A stretch of DNA of 64,000 nt from Blastococcus sp. URHD0036 (GTDB lineage Bacteria; Actinomycetota; Actinomycetes; Mycobacteriales; Geodermatophilaceae): contig NZ_KL370778.1 of assembly GCF_000701365.1 (NCBI RefSeq), positions 124,001 through 188,000 of the forward strand. Direction: 5' to 3'. The position numbers and the translations under genes were made by a program. Below, piece by piece: positions 8,404-16,716 of the stretch. Every line of letters begins with the position of its first letter. Position 1 is the first letter of the stretch. The notes under the pieces are model-generated. The model was not told the DNA's origin, did not search any database, and worked only from the letters and a program-made list of their open reading frames with translations.

Positions 8404-9441
8404 GTGAACACCTTGATCCGTCGCGGCCTGCAGGCCGCTGTGCTCACCGGGGGCCTGTGGGCCCTCGGGACGGGGGTCGCGTCCGCGGACGACGGCCTCG
8501 ACGTGACCGTGCCGGTCACCGTGACCGACAACGCGCTCGCCGTCCTCGGTGAGGTCCCCGCACCGGGGATCGACCTGCCCGCGCTGCGCGCCGACATCGG
8601 CCTGGACCTGGGCGGCGTCTCCCTGTCGGTGCCGGTCACCGTGGGTGGCAACGGCGTCGGCCTGCTCGGGACGACGGCGACGCAGGCGCCGGCCTCCGCG
8701 CCGGCAGCGGAAGCCGCGGACGTGAGCGTCCCGGTGACCGTCGCCGGGAACGCCGTCGGCGTCCTCGGGGACGCCACCGCTTCCGGCACCGCCCCCGCGC
8801 CGGCCGGCAGCGACGGCGGCCTGCTCGGCGTCTCGGTGCCCGTCACCGTGTGCGGGAACGGGATCGGGGTGCTCGGCGACGCCGCCGGTGCCTGCACCCC
8901 CGGCGCTCCGGCGGCCGGGGGTTCCGGCGGCCCGTCGCTGATCGACGTCGACGCCCCCGTGCTCGTGTGCGGGAACGGCATCGGCGTCCTCGGCGACGCG
9001 GCGGGCGCCTGCTCGACCGCGCCGGGCACGGGTGGTCCGGGCACGGGTGACCCGGGCACGGGTGGTCCGGGCGTCGACGTCGACGTCCCGGTGACCGTCT
9101 GCGGCACCGGCATCGGGCTGCTCGGCAGCGGTTCCGGGACCTGCGGCACCGTCCCCGGCACGCCTGGCACGCCCGGCACCCCGGGGACGCCGACCGGGCC
9201 GGAGGGCCCCGGCACCCCCGGGCAGCCGGTGCAGCCCGTGCAGCACGCGCGGTCCGACTCGGCGGGCGGCACGGCAACCTCCGCGTCGTCGCGCGCGGCC
9301 GCGCAGGGTGACGGTCCGGCCGAGCTGGCCTACACCGGGGCCGAGACGGGCTCCTGGCTGCTCCTCGCGATCCTGTCCCTGCTGGCCGGGCTCGGCACGG
9401 TGGTCGGCGCGCGTCGCCGGGACCGGGTCGCGCGGGACTGA
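8404..9441 (+). CDS. chaplin-like repeat protein with LAxTG sortase signal
   Basis: The 345-residue precursor has a signal peptide ending A-S-A near residue 28. Six copies follow of a chaplin-like unit of the form V-x-V-P-V-T-V-x-G-N-x-(V/I)-G-V-L-G; the last three carry a Cys after the second V-T-V or V-L-V and a second Cys about 15 residues on. A Gly/Pro/Thr linker comes next, then LAYTG (residues 308-312), a hydrophobic helix and an Arg-rich tail. LAxTG is the class E sortase signal of high-GC actinobacteria, so the protein is probably wall-anchored. Start GTG 8404 is supported by AGGAGAA at 8392-8398 and the signal peptide. Confidence 0.88.
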   Translation: MNTLIRRGLQAAVLTGGLWALGTGVASADDGLDVTVPVTVTDNALAVLGEVPAPGIDLPALRADIGLDLGGVSLSVPVTVGGNGVGLLGTTATQAPASAPAAEAADVSVPVTVAGNAVGVLGDATASGTAPAPAGSDGGLLGVSVPVTVCGNGIGVLGDAAGACTPGAPAAGGSGGPSLIDVDAPVLVCGNGIGVLGDAAGACSTAPGTGGPGTGDPGTGGPGVDVDVPVTVCGTGIGLLGSGSGTCGTVPGTPGTPGTPGTPTGPEGPGTPGQPVQPVQHARSDSAGGTATSASSRAAAQGDGPAELAYTGAETGSWLLLAILSLLAGLGTVVGARRRDRVARD

Positions 9442-9536
9442 CCGCGCACGGATCGGCGGCCGGGCTCCTCTGCGGGGCCCGGCCGCCGGTCCGGCGCGTC
9501 CGGCACATCCGGCGGCTCGGCACTAGGTTCGCACCC

Positions 9537-10250
9537 GTGGCGGACGCGGACCTGCGGTTCTGGTTCGACCCCGTGTGCCCGTTCGCGTGGCTGACCAGCG
9601 AGTGGGTCCGGCTCGTCGCCGAGCGCCGGGAGTACGCCGTCGAGTGGCGGTTCATCTCGCTGCGCCTGCTGAACGCGCACGTCGACTACGCCGCGCAGTT
9701 CCCGCCCGACTACGAGGCCGGCCACACCGACGGGCTGCGGCTGCTGCGCATGGCCGCGCGGGTCCGCGACGAGCACGGGCCGGCGGCGGTGGACCGGCTG
9801 TACCTCGCGCTGGGACGGCGCATCCACGACGCTCCGGCGACGGCGGCGGGTGCCCGCGGCACGGCGGAGTTCGTCGCCCCGGTGCTCGCTGCACTCGACC
9901 TGCCGGCCGACCTGGCCGCAGCCCTGGACGACGAGGCCTGGGACGCCGTGGTGCAGGCCGAGACCGACGAGGCGCTGGCGCTCACCGGCCGGGACGTCGG
10001 GACGCCGATCCTGCACTTCCGGCCGCCGGAGGGGACGGCGTTCTTCGGGCCGGTGATCAGCCGCCTGCCGGAGCCCGAGGAGGCGTTGGCGCTGTGGGAC
10101 CACGTCGTGGCACTGGCGGGGTTCCCGGGGTTCGCCGAGCTCAAGCGGAGCCTGCGCGAGCGTCCGCAGCTTGCGTCGTTCGGCGTCGGCACGGGCGAGG
10201 CCGGGCAGGAGGAGGACTGGCACGGTGGCAGCCGCCGGAAGCACCGATGA
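9537..10250 (+). CDS. DsbA-fold oxidoreductase of the Rv2466c (mycothiol nitroreductase) family
   Basis: The 237-residue protein closely follows Mycobacterium tuberculosis Rv2466c as I remember that sequence: N-terminal FWFDPxCPxxW, then IHDAPAT, DVGTPILHF and TAFFGPVISRLPE. Rv2466c is a mycothiol-dependent reductase with a CPWC active site. Here the motif is C-P-F-A (Cys at residue 14, Ala at 17), so the resolving Cys is absent and a monothiol mechanism would be needed. The GTG start at 9537 leaves the motif at its usual N-terminal position. Its stop overlaps the next gene (ATGA), indicating translational coupling. Confidence 0.88.
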   Translation: MADADLRFWFDPVCPFAWLTSEWVRLVAERREYAVEWRFISLRLLNAHVDYAAQFPPDYEAGHTDGLRLLRMAARVRDEHGPAAVDRLYLALGRRIHDAPATAAGARGTAEFVAPVLAALDLPADLAAALDDEAWDAVVQAETDEALALTGRDVGTPILHFRPPEGTAFFGPVISRLPEPEEALALWDHVVALAGFPGFAELKRSLRERPQLASFGVGTGEAGQEEDWHGGSRRKHR

Positions 10251-10669
10251 GCAGCGGAGGTGAGCCGGACGTGAGCGAGCCCGGGGAGCTCAACGTGCTG
10301 GGCGGTCCGCTGGAGTCGTGCGGCACGCAGCCGATGACCGGCTTCTACCGTGACGGGTGCTGCAGCAGCGGGCCGGACGACCTCGGCCGGCACACCGTCT
10401 GCGCCGTCGTCTCGGCCGAGTTCCTCGCGCTGCAGCGGGATCTGGGCAACGACCTGAGCACGCCGCGGCCGGAGTACGACTTCCCCGGTCTGGTGCCGGG
10501 CGACCGCTGGTGCGTGGTCGCCGTCCGGTGGCTCCAGGCGTACCAGGCGGGTGCGGCCTCGGGCGTCGTCCTGGCCGCGACGAACGCCCGCGCGCTGGAG
10601 GTCGTCCCCCTCGAGGCGCTGCGGCAGCACGCCGTCGACGTGCCCGACGACATCAGCGGACTGAGCTAG
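10247..10669 (+). CDS. DUF2237 family protein
   Basis: This is a 140-residue protein of the widespread, uncharacterised DUF2237 family. Diagnostic stretches are NVLGGPLESCGTQPMTGFYRDGCC near residues 14-37, HTVCAVV, GNDLSTPRPEYDFPGL and PGDRWCVVAVRW. The conserved cysteines and acidic residues suggest a metal site or redox role, but no activity is known to me. Its ATG overlaps the stop of the Rv2466c-like gene, so the two are co-translated. Confidence 0.9.
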   Translation: MSSGGEPDVSEPGELNVLGGPLESCGTQPMTGFYRDGCCSSGPDDLGRHTVCAVVSAEFLALQRDLGNDLSTPRPEYDFPGLVPGDRWCVVAVRWLQAYQAGAASGVVLAATNARALEVVPLEALRQHAVDVPDDISGLS

Positions 10670-10675
10670 CTGCCG

Positions 10676-10930
10676 TCAGGCCGGCCGGCGACCGAACAGG
10701 AAGTAGGTCAACGGCACCGCGCCGAGCGAACCCGTCAGCGCGATGGCGGTGGCCCAGAGCCACTTCGGGCCACGCACGCGGCCGGCGGGACGGCGTCTCA
10801 GGTCGCGCAGCGCGGCGGCCTTGGCCACGGAGTCGACGACCACTCCGGCGACGACCAGCCCCCGCTGAGCTCCGGTCAGCTCGCTCCACTGCTTCAGCCC
10901 GGCCACGGCCACCCCTCTGCTCCGGCGCAC
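10676..10930 (-). CDS. small membrane protein (hypothetical)
   Basis: The 84-residue product has one soluble amphipathic N-terminal half (LTGAQRGLVVAGVVVDSVAKAAALRDL) and one clear membrane helix near residues 58-78 (LWATAIALTGSLGAVPLTYFLFG) followed by GRRPA. This layout recalls the short actinobacterial PLD-nuclease-N-terminal-like (PLDc_N) membrane proteins, in which a final YFLxGRR is common, but the match is loose. It is convergent with DUF2237, with only 6 bases between the stops. Start could be ATG 10930 or a GTG some codons later. Confidence 0.7.
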   Translation of the reverse strand: MRRSRGVAVAGLKQWSELTGAQRGLVVAGVVVDSVAKAAALRDLRRRPAGRVRGPKWLWATAIALTGSLGAVPLTYFLFGRRPA

Positions 10931-11184
10931 TCCGTCATCGTGACCCTGGACCCGGTCGGGCCGGGGGCTCCGGCGGCGGCCCGATCCTCACCAGTGCCCG
11001 TGCGAGCCGACGTTCCTGCTCAGCGGCAGCACCACACGACGAGTTCTCATGAGCACCGCGTGATCATGCCCGGACCGGCGCCCGTGGAGCGCGGACGCTC
11101 CCATGTTGGCGCGACGTGATCCGAGGCGCGCGCCGGTGGCCGCCCGCGCACAGGCGCGGGCGGCTGGGACGGGACGACGGGACC
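10931..11184. other. 254-base intergenic region, nothing recognised
   Basis: Both strands were read. Short open frames here have poor composition and no ribosome-binding site I trust. No tRNA fold, strong hairpin or operator is apparent. The region probably holds the promoter of the small membrane gene and the 3' untranslated end of the DUF222 gene. Confidence 0.4.
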
Positions 11185-12381
11185 TCAGACGGGGACGAGG
11201 AGTTCGTCCCGGGCGAGGAGGATCTCGGTGCCGTCGGGGCGGTAGGTGTGCCATCGGCCGTCGGGTCCGCGTTCGACCCGGAAGCCGGCGTGGAGCTTGC
11301 CGTGGTGGCGTTCGCAGAACAGGCCGGTGTTCTCCAAGGTGGTCTCCCCGCCGAAGGCCCAGTGCAGGAAGTGGTGGGCCTCGCACCACTCCGGTGGGGC
11401 GTCGCAGCCGGCGAACAGGCAGCCGCCGTCGCGCAGGTCCAGCAGGTGCCGCAGCGGGGCGGGCACGATCCGGACCTCCCGGCCGCGGTCGATCGGCACA
11501 CCGTCGGGTCCCATCACGATCCGGGCCACACTCGAGTCACACGCCAGCCAGCGGGCGCGGGCGGCGGAGATGGTGGCGCCGAATCCCATCCGGGCGGCGG
11601 TCTGGCCGGTGGCCGGGTCGACCAGGGCGTCGACGTCGATCACGGCGGCGATACCGGGCTTACGGGTGCGCTGGATCGGCACCGCCCCGGCGGCGAGGGT
11701 GTTGTCGGCCCACTGCACGAACGCGTCGCCGCGGATCTGGCCGGGGGTGCGCTCGTCTCCGGCCGTGCGGGAGGTGGCGGCCATCGGCTCGATCACCGCC
11801 TTGACCTTCTCCCCGGCGACGGCGTCCAGTTCCACGTGGATGGTGACGGTGCCGTCGGGATGGGTGGTGATGGTCAGCGACCGTTCCTGCGTGGGGTCGG
11901 GTTCGGGCCCGTCGGGGTCCAGCTGGGCCAGGTAGTGGTGCACCGCCTCGGTCAGCTTCCGGAAGGTCTGCCCGGCCGCGACCGTGGCCAGCGCCGCGTC
12001 GACCTCGGCCAGGTCCACGCCCTGATCGGCGGCGGCGGCCAGCTCCCGCCGGCCGGTGATCGTGGCGATCGCGGTGACGTGCTCGACGCCGATCGCACCC
12101 GCCGCGAACGCCGCGGCAGTCGCGGGCAGCAGGTCCAGGACCCGCCCGCGGCACACCAGCGCCGCCGCGGCCGAGTTCTTCATCCCGGTGTGGGTGCGCA
12201 GCCACGACTGCATGGTCTTCAGCCCGTCGTGCTCGCAGGCCAACCGCGCATCGGCGACTCGCACCGCACGGGTCAGCCGGGCCTCCACCCGGTTCCGCTC
12301 CGCCACCAACCCACCGACCTCGGCCAGCAGGTCGGCGTCCGACATCGCGTGCAGATCGCCGCCTGAACCACTCGAACACAT
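11185..12381 (-). CDS. DUF222 / 13E12-type HNH endonuclease domain protein
   Basis: The 398-residue protein has an N-terminal alpha-helical DUF222 domain (about residues 15-290) and a C-terminal HNH nuclease fold: RDGGCLFAGCDAP, CEAHHFLHWAFGG and ENTGLFCERHH supply the zinc Cys pair and the H-x-x-H/N/H catalytic set, around residues 320-365. These multi-copy proteins are typical of actinobacteria (13E12 repeat family); their job is unproven, with phage defence, repair or mobility all suggested. ATG 12381 is used; ATG 12345 is an alternative. It stands alone, without intein, intron or target-site repeat around it. Confidence 0.92.
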   Translation of the reverse strand: MCSSGSGGDLHAMSDADLLAEVGGLVAERNRVEARLTRAVRVADARLACEHDGLKTMQSWLRTHTGMKNSAAAALVCRGRVLDLLPATAAAFAAGAIGVEHVTAIATITGRRELAAAADQGVDLAEVDAALATVAAGQTFRKLTEAVHHYLAQLDPDGPEPDPTQERSLTITTHPDGTVTIHVELDAVAGEKVKAVIEPMAATSRTAGDERTPGQIRGDAFVQWADNTLAAGAVPIQRTRKPGIAAVIDVDALVDPATGQTAARMGFGATISAARARWLACDSSVARIVMGPDGVPIDRGREVRIVPAPLRHLLDLRDGGCLFAGCDAPPEWCEAHHFLHWAFGGETTLENTGLFCERHHGKLHAGFRVERGPDGRWHTYRPDGTEILLARDELLVPV

Positions 12382-12479
12382 GTACGGATTCTAGCGCCCA
12401 CAGACGTCCACAGCAGTACGAATCCCCAGGTCAACGCCCTGTCCACAGATCGACGCGACCTCTTGACAGCCATGGCGAC

Positions 12480-12737
12480 TCAAGCAGCGAACAGAGCAGC
12501 CACCGCCGCTGCACAACCGTCCGGCACCTCGACGACCTTCGTCCGGCTCGTCGCGCCAGTCACCAGCGCGACCTCACGGCGGCGCACCCCGAGCGCCGAG
12601 GCGACCGCCGCCAGCGCCACCTCGGTGGCGCGGCCGTCCACCGCCGGCGCCGCGACGCGGACGACGAGGGCACCGTCGTGCGCGCCGCCGACCGCCGTCC
12701 GCCCGGCGCCGGGTCGCACCCGGAGAGCGATCCGCAC
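12480..12737 (-). CDS. DUF167 (YggU) family protein
   Basis: This 85-residue protein fits the DUF167/YggU fold: an opening VRIALRVRPGAGRT strand-loop, AAPAVDGRATEVALAAVA helix and the diagnostic GATSRTKVVEV near the C-terminus. Its function is unknown across bacteria. GTG 12737 is 5 bases after the amino-acid permease stop, so it is the second gene of a two-gene transcript. Length matches the family. Confidence 0.85.
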   Translation of the reverse strand: MRIALRVRPGAGRTAVGGAHDGALVVRVAAPAVDGRATEVALAAVASALGVRRREVALVTGATSRTKVVEVPDGCAAAVAALFAA

Positions 12738-12742
12738 CGGCG

Positions 12743-14401
12743 TCAGGGCTGGTACGGCTCGCGGCCCTCGGGCAGGTTCGACAGGTCCGGGGCGATCACG
12801 GTCTCCTCGCGGGAGTCCGGCAGCCGCAGGCCGGTCCCGTCCTGAGCGCGCTCGAGCAGCAGGTCGCCCGGCCGGTTCCGCAGCGTCTCGCCGCGGAAGT
12901 AGGCCGGGGCGATGACGTTGTAGATCGCCATCAGCACCACGCCCAGCAGGAGCGTGCCGATGCCGATGACGAAGACCCCGCCCACCCCGAACAGCACGGT
13001 GAACCCGTAGTCGGGGTCGGCGTACTCGATGCAGGCGACGACGAACACCGCCAGCAGCATCACGCCGCCCAGCAGCGGGATCACGAAGCGCATGACGACG
13101 TCGCGGGCCGTGTGGAGGTCGCGCCGGAACTCCCAGGCGCAGGCGAAACCGGTCATGCCGTAGTAGAAGGCGATGAGCAGGCCCACGGCGAGGATCGAGT
13201 CCTGAAGCACGTTGTCGCTCACGATCGTGAGGCTGACGTAGAAGGCGATCGAGACCGCCCCCATCCAGATCGTCGACACCGACGGGCTGAGGTACCGCGG
13301 GTGGATCCGGGCGAAGGCCACCGGGATCGCCCGGTAGGCGCCCATCGACAGCGTCGCCCGCGCGGTGGGCAGGATCGTCGTCTGCGTCGACGCCGACGCC
13401 GAGGTCAGCACCGAGATGATCAGCAGCGCCTCGAAGACGCGCCCGCCGAGGTCGTCGCCGAAGACCACCGGCCCGATCGCGTTGAACACGTCCTCGGCGT
13501 TGTCCTCGTTGCCCAGCCCGATCCCCGTCGTCCCCACGCCGGCGAAGGCCACCGTCGCGACCGACACGACGGCGTAGGTGGCCAGCAGCAGGACCGTCGA
13601 GATGATCGCCGCGCGGCCTGGGGTGCGGCCGGGATCGGTCGTCTCCTCGTTGATGGCGACCGCGGTGTCCCAGCCCCAGTAGATGAAGATCGCCAGCAGC
13701 ATGGCCTCGGTGACCGACGACCACTCCAGGCCCGACGGCCACAGCCAGGACAGCGACGGCCGGAGCGAACCGTCCGGTGCGTCGCCCGAGTAGACCTTCA
13801 CCAGGGCGTACACCGCGAACGCGACGAGGACGACGACCTCGACGCTGAGCAGCACGTACTGCAGCCGCTTGGACACCTCGAGCCCGATGTAGCAGATCCA
13901 GGTCATGCCGGCGATCCACAGCACGCCGGCGACCGTCGTCCAGACCGTGGACTCGGCGAGGGAGTCCAGGCCGACCAGCTGGTAGCCGTACGAGCCGGCG
14001 ATTTGCGCCAGGTTCGCCATGACGATGACGTCGGCGGCGATCAGCCCCCACCCGCCGAGCCAGCCGGTCCGCGGCCCGAACGCGCGGGCCGCCCAGGTGA
14101 ACGTCGTGCCGCAGTCGGGTTCGCGCTTGTTGAGCTCGGCGTAGGCGACCGCGATGAAGTACATCGGGACGAAGGCCAGCAGCATGATCGACGGCGCCTT
14201 CACCCCCACGGCGATGACGACGAAGCCGAGCGTGGCCGCGAGGCTGTACGCCGGCGCGGTCGACGCCGTCCCGATGACGATCGACGACAGCAGGCCGACC
14301 GTGCCGGGCTTGAGCCCCTTGTCGAGGGCGGTGCCCTCGGGGAGGCGCCCGGGGGCGTCCGCGACGGCCGACCGGCCGCCTCCGCGAGCGGGGTTCGACA
14401 C
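12743..14401 (-). CDS. APC-superfamily amino-acid permease
   Basis: This integral membrane transporter has about 552 residues and 12 or more hydrophobic helices. The first helix carries GTASTAPAYSLAATLGF, typical of the APC unwound substrate site, and YAELNKREPDCGTTFTWAARAFGP is the characteristic loop after helix 2. A C-terminal cytosolic tail (about 45 residues) follows the last helix. GTG 14401 is a plausible start; the frame is open to 14521, so other upstream starts cannot be excluded. Substrate is unknown. It is followed by DUF167. The divergent iron box at 14500-14518 lies upstream but belongs more naturally to the siderophore genes. Confidence 0.88.
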   Translation of the reverse strand: MSNPARGGGRSAVADAPGRLPEGTALDKGLKPGTVGLLSSIVIGTASTAPAYSLAATLGFVVIAVGVKAPSIMLLAFVPMYFIAVAYAELNKREPDCGTTFTWAARAFGPRTGWLGGWGLIAADVIVMANLAQIAGSYGYQLVGLDSLAESTVWTTVAGVLWIAGMTWICYIGLEVSKRLQYVLLSVEVVVLVAFAVYALVKVYSGDAPDGSLRPSLSWLWPSGLEWSSVTEAMLLAIFIYWGWDTAVAINEETTDPGRTPGRAAIISTVLLLATYAVVSVATVAFAGVGTTGIGLGNEDNAEDVFNAIGPVVFGDDLGGRVFEALLIISVLTSASASTQTTILPTARATLSMGAYRAIPVAFARIHPRYLSPSVSTIWMGAVSIAFYVSLTIVSDNVLQDSILAVGLLIAFYYGMTGFACAWEFRRDLHTARDVVMRFVIPLLGGVMLLAVFVVACIEYADPDYGFTVLFGVGGVFVIGIGTLLLGVVLMAIYNVIAPAYFRGETLRNRPGDLLLERAQDGTGLRLPDSREETVIAPDLSNLPEGREPYQP

Positions 14402-14499
14402 GCAGACCGCCTCTCCGCCGCGGACCCGTGGGGGCGGCCACGCAGCGCGCGCGATCGTATCCGGCAGACCGCGGGGTGCCATCGGCGATCGGGTGTCAG

Positions 14500-14518
14500 T
14501 AAGGTGAGCCTCACCTGA
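14500..14518 (+). promoter_or_regulatory. IdeR/DmdR-type iron box
   Basis: The 19-mer TAAGGTGAGCCTCACCTGA agrees with the actinobacterial iron box TWAGGTWAGSCTWACCTWA at about 16 of 19 positions, and its core AGGTGAGCCTCACCT is nearly a perfect palindrome. It ends 29 bases before the GTG of the first siderophore permease, so Fe2+-loaded repressor would block this operon when iron is plentiful. Confidence 0.8.
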
Positions 14519-14547
14519 CATCGTCCGCCGTCCGCCCGGGAGCCGCC

Positions 14548-15618
14548 GTGAGCGCCGTGACCGACGCCCCGGCTCCTGCGGCCGCGGCCGTCGCCGACCA
14601 GCGGCGCGGGCTGCTGCGCGGCACCGGCGGCAGCGCGGCCACCCTCCTGGTGCTGCTCCTCCTGCTGGTCGTCGCGATGGCGCTGAGCGTCGCCGTCGGG
14701 TCGCGGCCGATCGGGCTCGGCACGGTCTGGGACGCGCTGACGTCGAACGGCCCGGACACCGAGGAGTCGGTCATCGTCCGCGAGCTGCGGGTGCCCCGGA
14801 CGCTGCTCGGCCTGCTGTGCGGGCTCGCCCTCGGCGCGGCGGGCGCGCTGACCCAGGGGCACACCCGCAACCCGCTCGGCGACCCCGGCCTGCTCGGTGT
14901 CACCGCCGGCGCCTCGTTCGCCGTCGTCCTGTCCATCTGGCTGCTCGACGTGGGCACCCCCTCCGGCTACGTCTGGTTCGCCTTCGCCGGCGCCCTCGCC
15001 GGCAGCGTCGTGGTCTTCGCGCTCGGCTCGGCCGGGCGCGGCGGGGGCACCCCGGTGACGCTCGCCCTCGCCGGCGCCGCGGTCACGGCACTCCTGTACG
15101 CCCTCGTCCAGGCGATCCTCGTCAGCGACCAGGAGACCCTCGACGGGTTCCGCTTCTGGGTGGTCGGCTCGCTGGCCGGGCGGGACGCCGACGTCGCCGT
15201 CCAGGTCGCCCCCTTCATCGCCATCGGCCTCGTGCTCGCCCTGGTCAACGCGCCCGCGCTGGACCTGCTGGGCCTCGGCGAGGACGTCGCCCGCGGCCTG
15301 GGCCAGCGGGTGTGGCTGGCCCGGCTCACCGGCCTCGCGGGGGTGACGCTGCTCTGCGGCGCGGCCACCGCCGCCTGCGGGCCGATCTCGTTCGTCGGCC
15401 TCGTGGTGCCGCACGTCGTGCGGGCGTTCACCGGACCGCGGCACCGCTGGCTGATCCCGGGCTCGGCGCTGCTCGGCGCGGTGCTGCTGCTGGGCGCCGA
15501 CGTCCTCGGCCGCGTCCTCGCCCGGCCCGGCGAGGTGCAGGTCGGCATCGTCCTGGCGTTCATCGGCGCCCCGTTCTTCATCGCCCTGATCCGCCGCCGC
15601 CGGCTGGCCGGCCCATGA
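14548..15618 (+). CDS. iron-siderophore ABC transporter permease (FecCD family), subunit 1
   Basis: The 356-residue FecCD-family inner-membrane permease has about nine to ten helices. Motifs include ELRVPRTLLGLLCGLALGAAGALTQGHTRNPLGDPGLLGVTAGAS, the diagnostic R-x-P-R and N-P-L-x-x-P-x-x-L-G blocks near residues 75-120, and GPISFVGLVVPHVVR, the ATPase-coupling loop, near residue 275. GTG 14548 follows the iron box. It overlaps the next permease by ATGA, so the two partner proteins are made together. It resembles FepD/FecC; the particular siderophore is not deducible. Confidence 0.93.
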   Translation: MSAVTDAPAPAAAAVADQRRGLLRGTGGSAATLLVLLLLLVVAMALSVAVGSRPIGLGTVWDALTSNGPDTEESVIVRELRVPRTLLGLLCGLALGAAGALTQGHTRNPLGDPGLLGVTAGASFAVVLSIWLLDVGTPSGYVWFAFAGALAGSVVVFALGSAGRGGGTPVTLALAGAAVTALLYALVQAILVSDQETLDGFRFWVVGSLAGRDADVAVQVAPFIAIGLVLALVNAPALDLLGLGEDVARGLGQRVWLARLTGLAGVTLLCGAATAACGPISFVGLVVPHVVRAFTGPRHRWLIPGSALLGAVLLLGADVLGRVLARPGEVQVGIVLAFIGAPFFIALIRRRRLAGP

Positions 15619-16703
15619 CCGCCACGCAGGAGCGTCCGCCCGCCGTCCCCCCCCGCCGCGGGACGACGGTCGTGCGGGTCGGCCCGGTGTCGGGGCGGAT
15701 CCGCTGGCGGCAGCTCGTCGTGCCCCTGGCCGCCGCGGCGGCGCTGGTCCTCGTCGGCGCGGTCAGCCTCGGCCGCGGCGACTACCCGATCGCGATCGGC
15801 GAGGTGCTGCGCACCCTCGTGGGCCTGGGCGACGGCAGCTCGGAGTTCATCGTCCTCGAGCTCCGCGCGCCGCGGATCGTCGTCGGGGCCCTGGTCGGCC
15901 TCGCCCTCGGCCTCTCCGGCGCCCTGTTCCAGACCTTCGCCCGCAACCCCCTCGCCTCCCCCGACATCCTCGGCATCACCCAGGGCGCCTCGGTCGGCGC
16001 GGTCGCCGCGATCGTGCTCAGCGGCTCGACGACGACCGGCGAGCTGCTCGGCGGTCTCGGCATCCCGCTGTCGGCGCTGCTGGGCGCGCTCGTGGCCGGG
16101 CTGCTGCTCTTCGCGCTGACGTGGAAGGCCGGTATCGACGGGTTCCGGCTGGTCCTCGTCGGCATCGCACTGTGGTCGCTGGGCAGCGCCACGGTGGAGT
16201 ACCTGCTCACCCGCGCGGAGATCTACGACGCCTCCGCCGCCTACGTGTGGATCACCGGGTCCCTCAACGCCCGCACCTGGGACCACGCCGTCCCGCTGGC
16301 GCTGTGCCTGGCGGTCGCGCTGCCGCTGGCCCTGGCCTCGTCGCGGGCCCTCGGGGTGCTGCAGTTCAGCGACGAGACCGCCCGCGGGCTCGGCCTGCGG
16401 CTGCCCCTCGCGCAGGCCGCCGTGGTGCTCATCGCCGTCGTGCTGGTCGCGGTGGCGGTGGCCGCGGCCGGACCGGTCGCCTTCGTCGCGCTCATCGTCC
16501 CGCAGATCGCCGTCCGCCTCACCGGCGGTTCCCGGCCGCCGCTGCTGGCCTCCGGGCTGCTCGGCGCACTCCTGGTCGTCACCGCCGACCTGCTCACCCG
16601 CACCGTGCTGCCGGCGGCCCTGCCGGTCGGCATCCTCACCGCCGTCGTCGGTGCGCCGTACCTGATCTGGCTCCTCGTCCGTGGAAGGCGGCAGTTCACA
16701 TGA
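15615..16703 (+). CDS. iron-siderophore ABC transporter permease (FecCD family), subunit 2
   Basis: The second 362-residue FecCD permease forms the heteromeric channel with the preceding gene. It shows ELRAPRIVVGALVGLALGLSGALFQTFARNPLASPDILGITQGAS and the coupling loop GPVAFVALIVPQIAVRL. A cytosolic Arg/Pro-rich N-terminus of about 35 residues precedes the first helix. ATG 15615 overlaps the upstream stop. It is followed after 13 bases by the ATPase gene, completing the membrane part of a FepDGC-like importer. Confidence 0.93.
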   Translation: MTATQERPPAVPPRRGTTVVRVGPVSGRIRWRQLVVPLAAAAALVLVGAVSLGRGDYPIAIGEVLRTLVGLGDGSSEFIVLELRAPRIVVGALVGLALGLSGALFQTFARNPLASPDILGITQGASVGAVAAIVLSGSTTTGELLGGLGIPLSALLGALVAGLLLFALTWKAGIDGFRLVLVGIALWSLGSATVEYLLTRAEIYDASAAYVWITGSLNARTWDHAVPLALCLAVALPLALASSRALGVLQFSDETARGLGLRLPLAQAAVVLIAVVLVAVAVAAAGPVAFVALIVPQIAVRLTGGSRPPLLASGLLGALLVVTADLLTRTVLPAALPVGILTAVVGAPYLIWLLVRGRRQFT

Positions 16704-16716
16704 AGGCGACCCAGCT

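Noticed and set aside
9020-9070. Direct repeats (GGCACGGGTGGTCCG type) resembling a tandem repeat array
   Set aside because: They code for the Gly-Thr-Gly-Gly-Pro linker of the chaplin-like protein and keep frame; there are no CRISPR-like spacers.
5322-9272. Single minus-strand frame joining acetoacetate-CoA ligase with sequence opposite the chaplin-like genes
   Set aside because: The upstream half is antisense to two well-supported secreted proteins and has a shadow-type composition. The ligase begins at 7325.
11185-12381. HNH gene as a homing endonuclease or mobile element
   Set aside because: No intron, intein, transposase or terminal repeats surround it; the DUF222-HNH family is a normal multi-copy chromosomal family.
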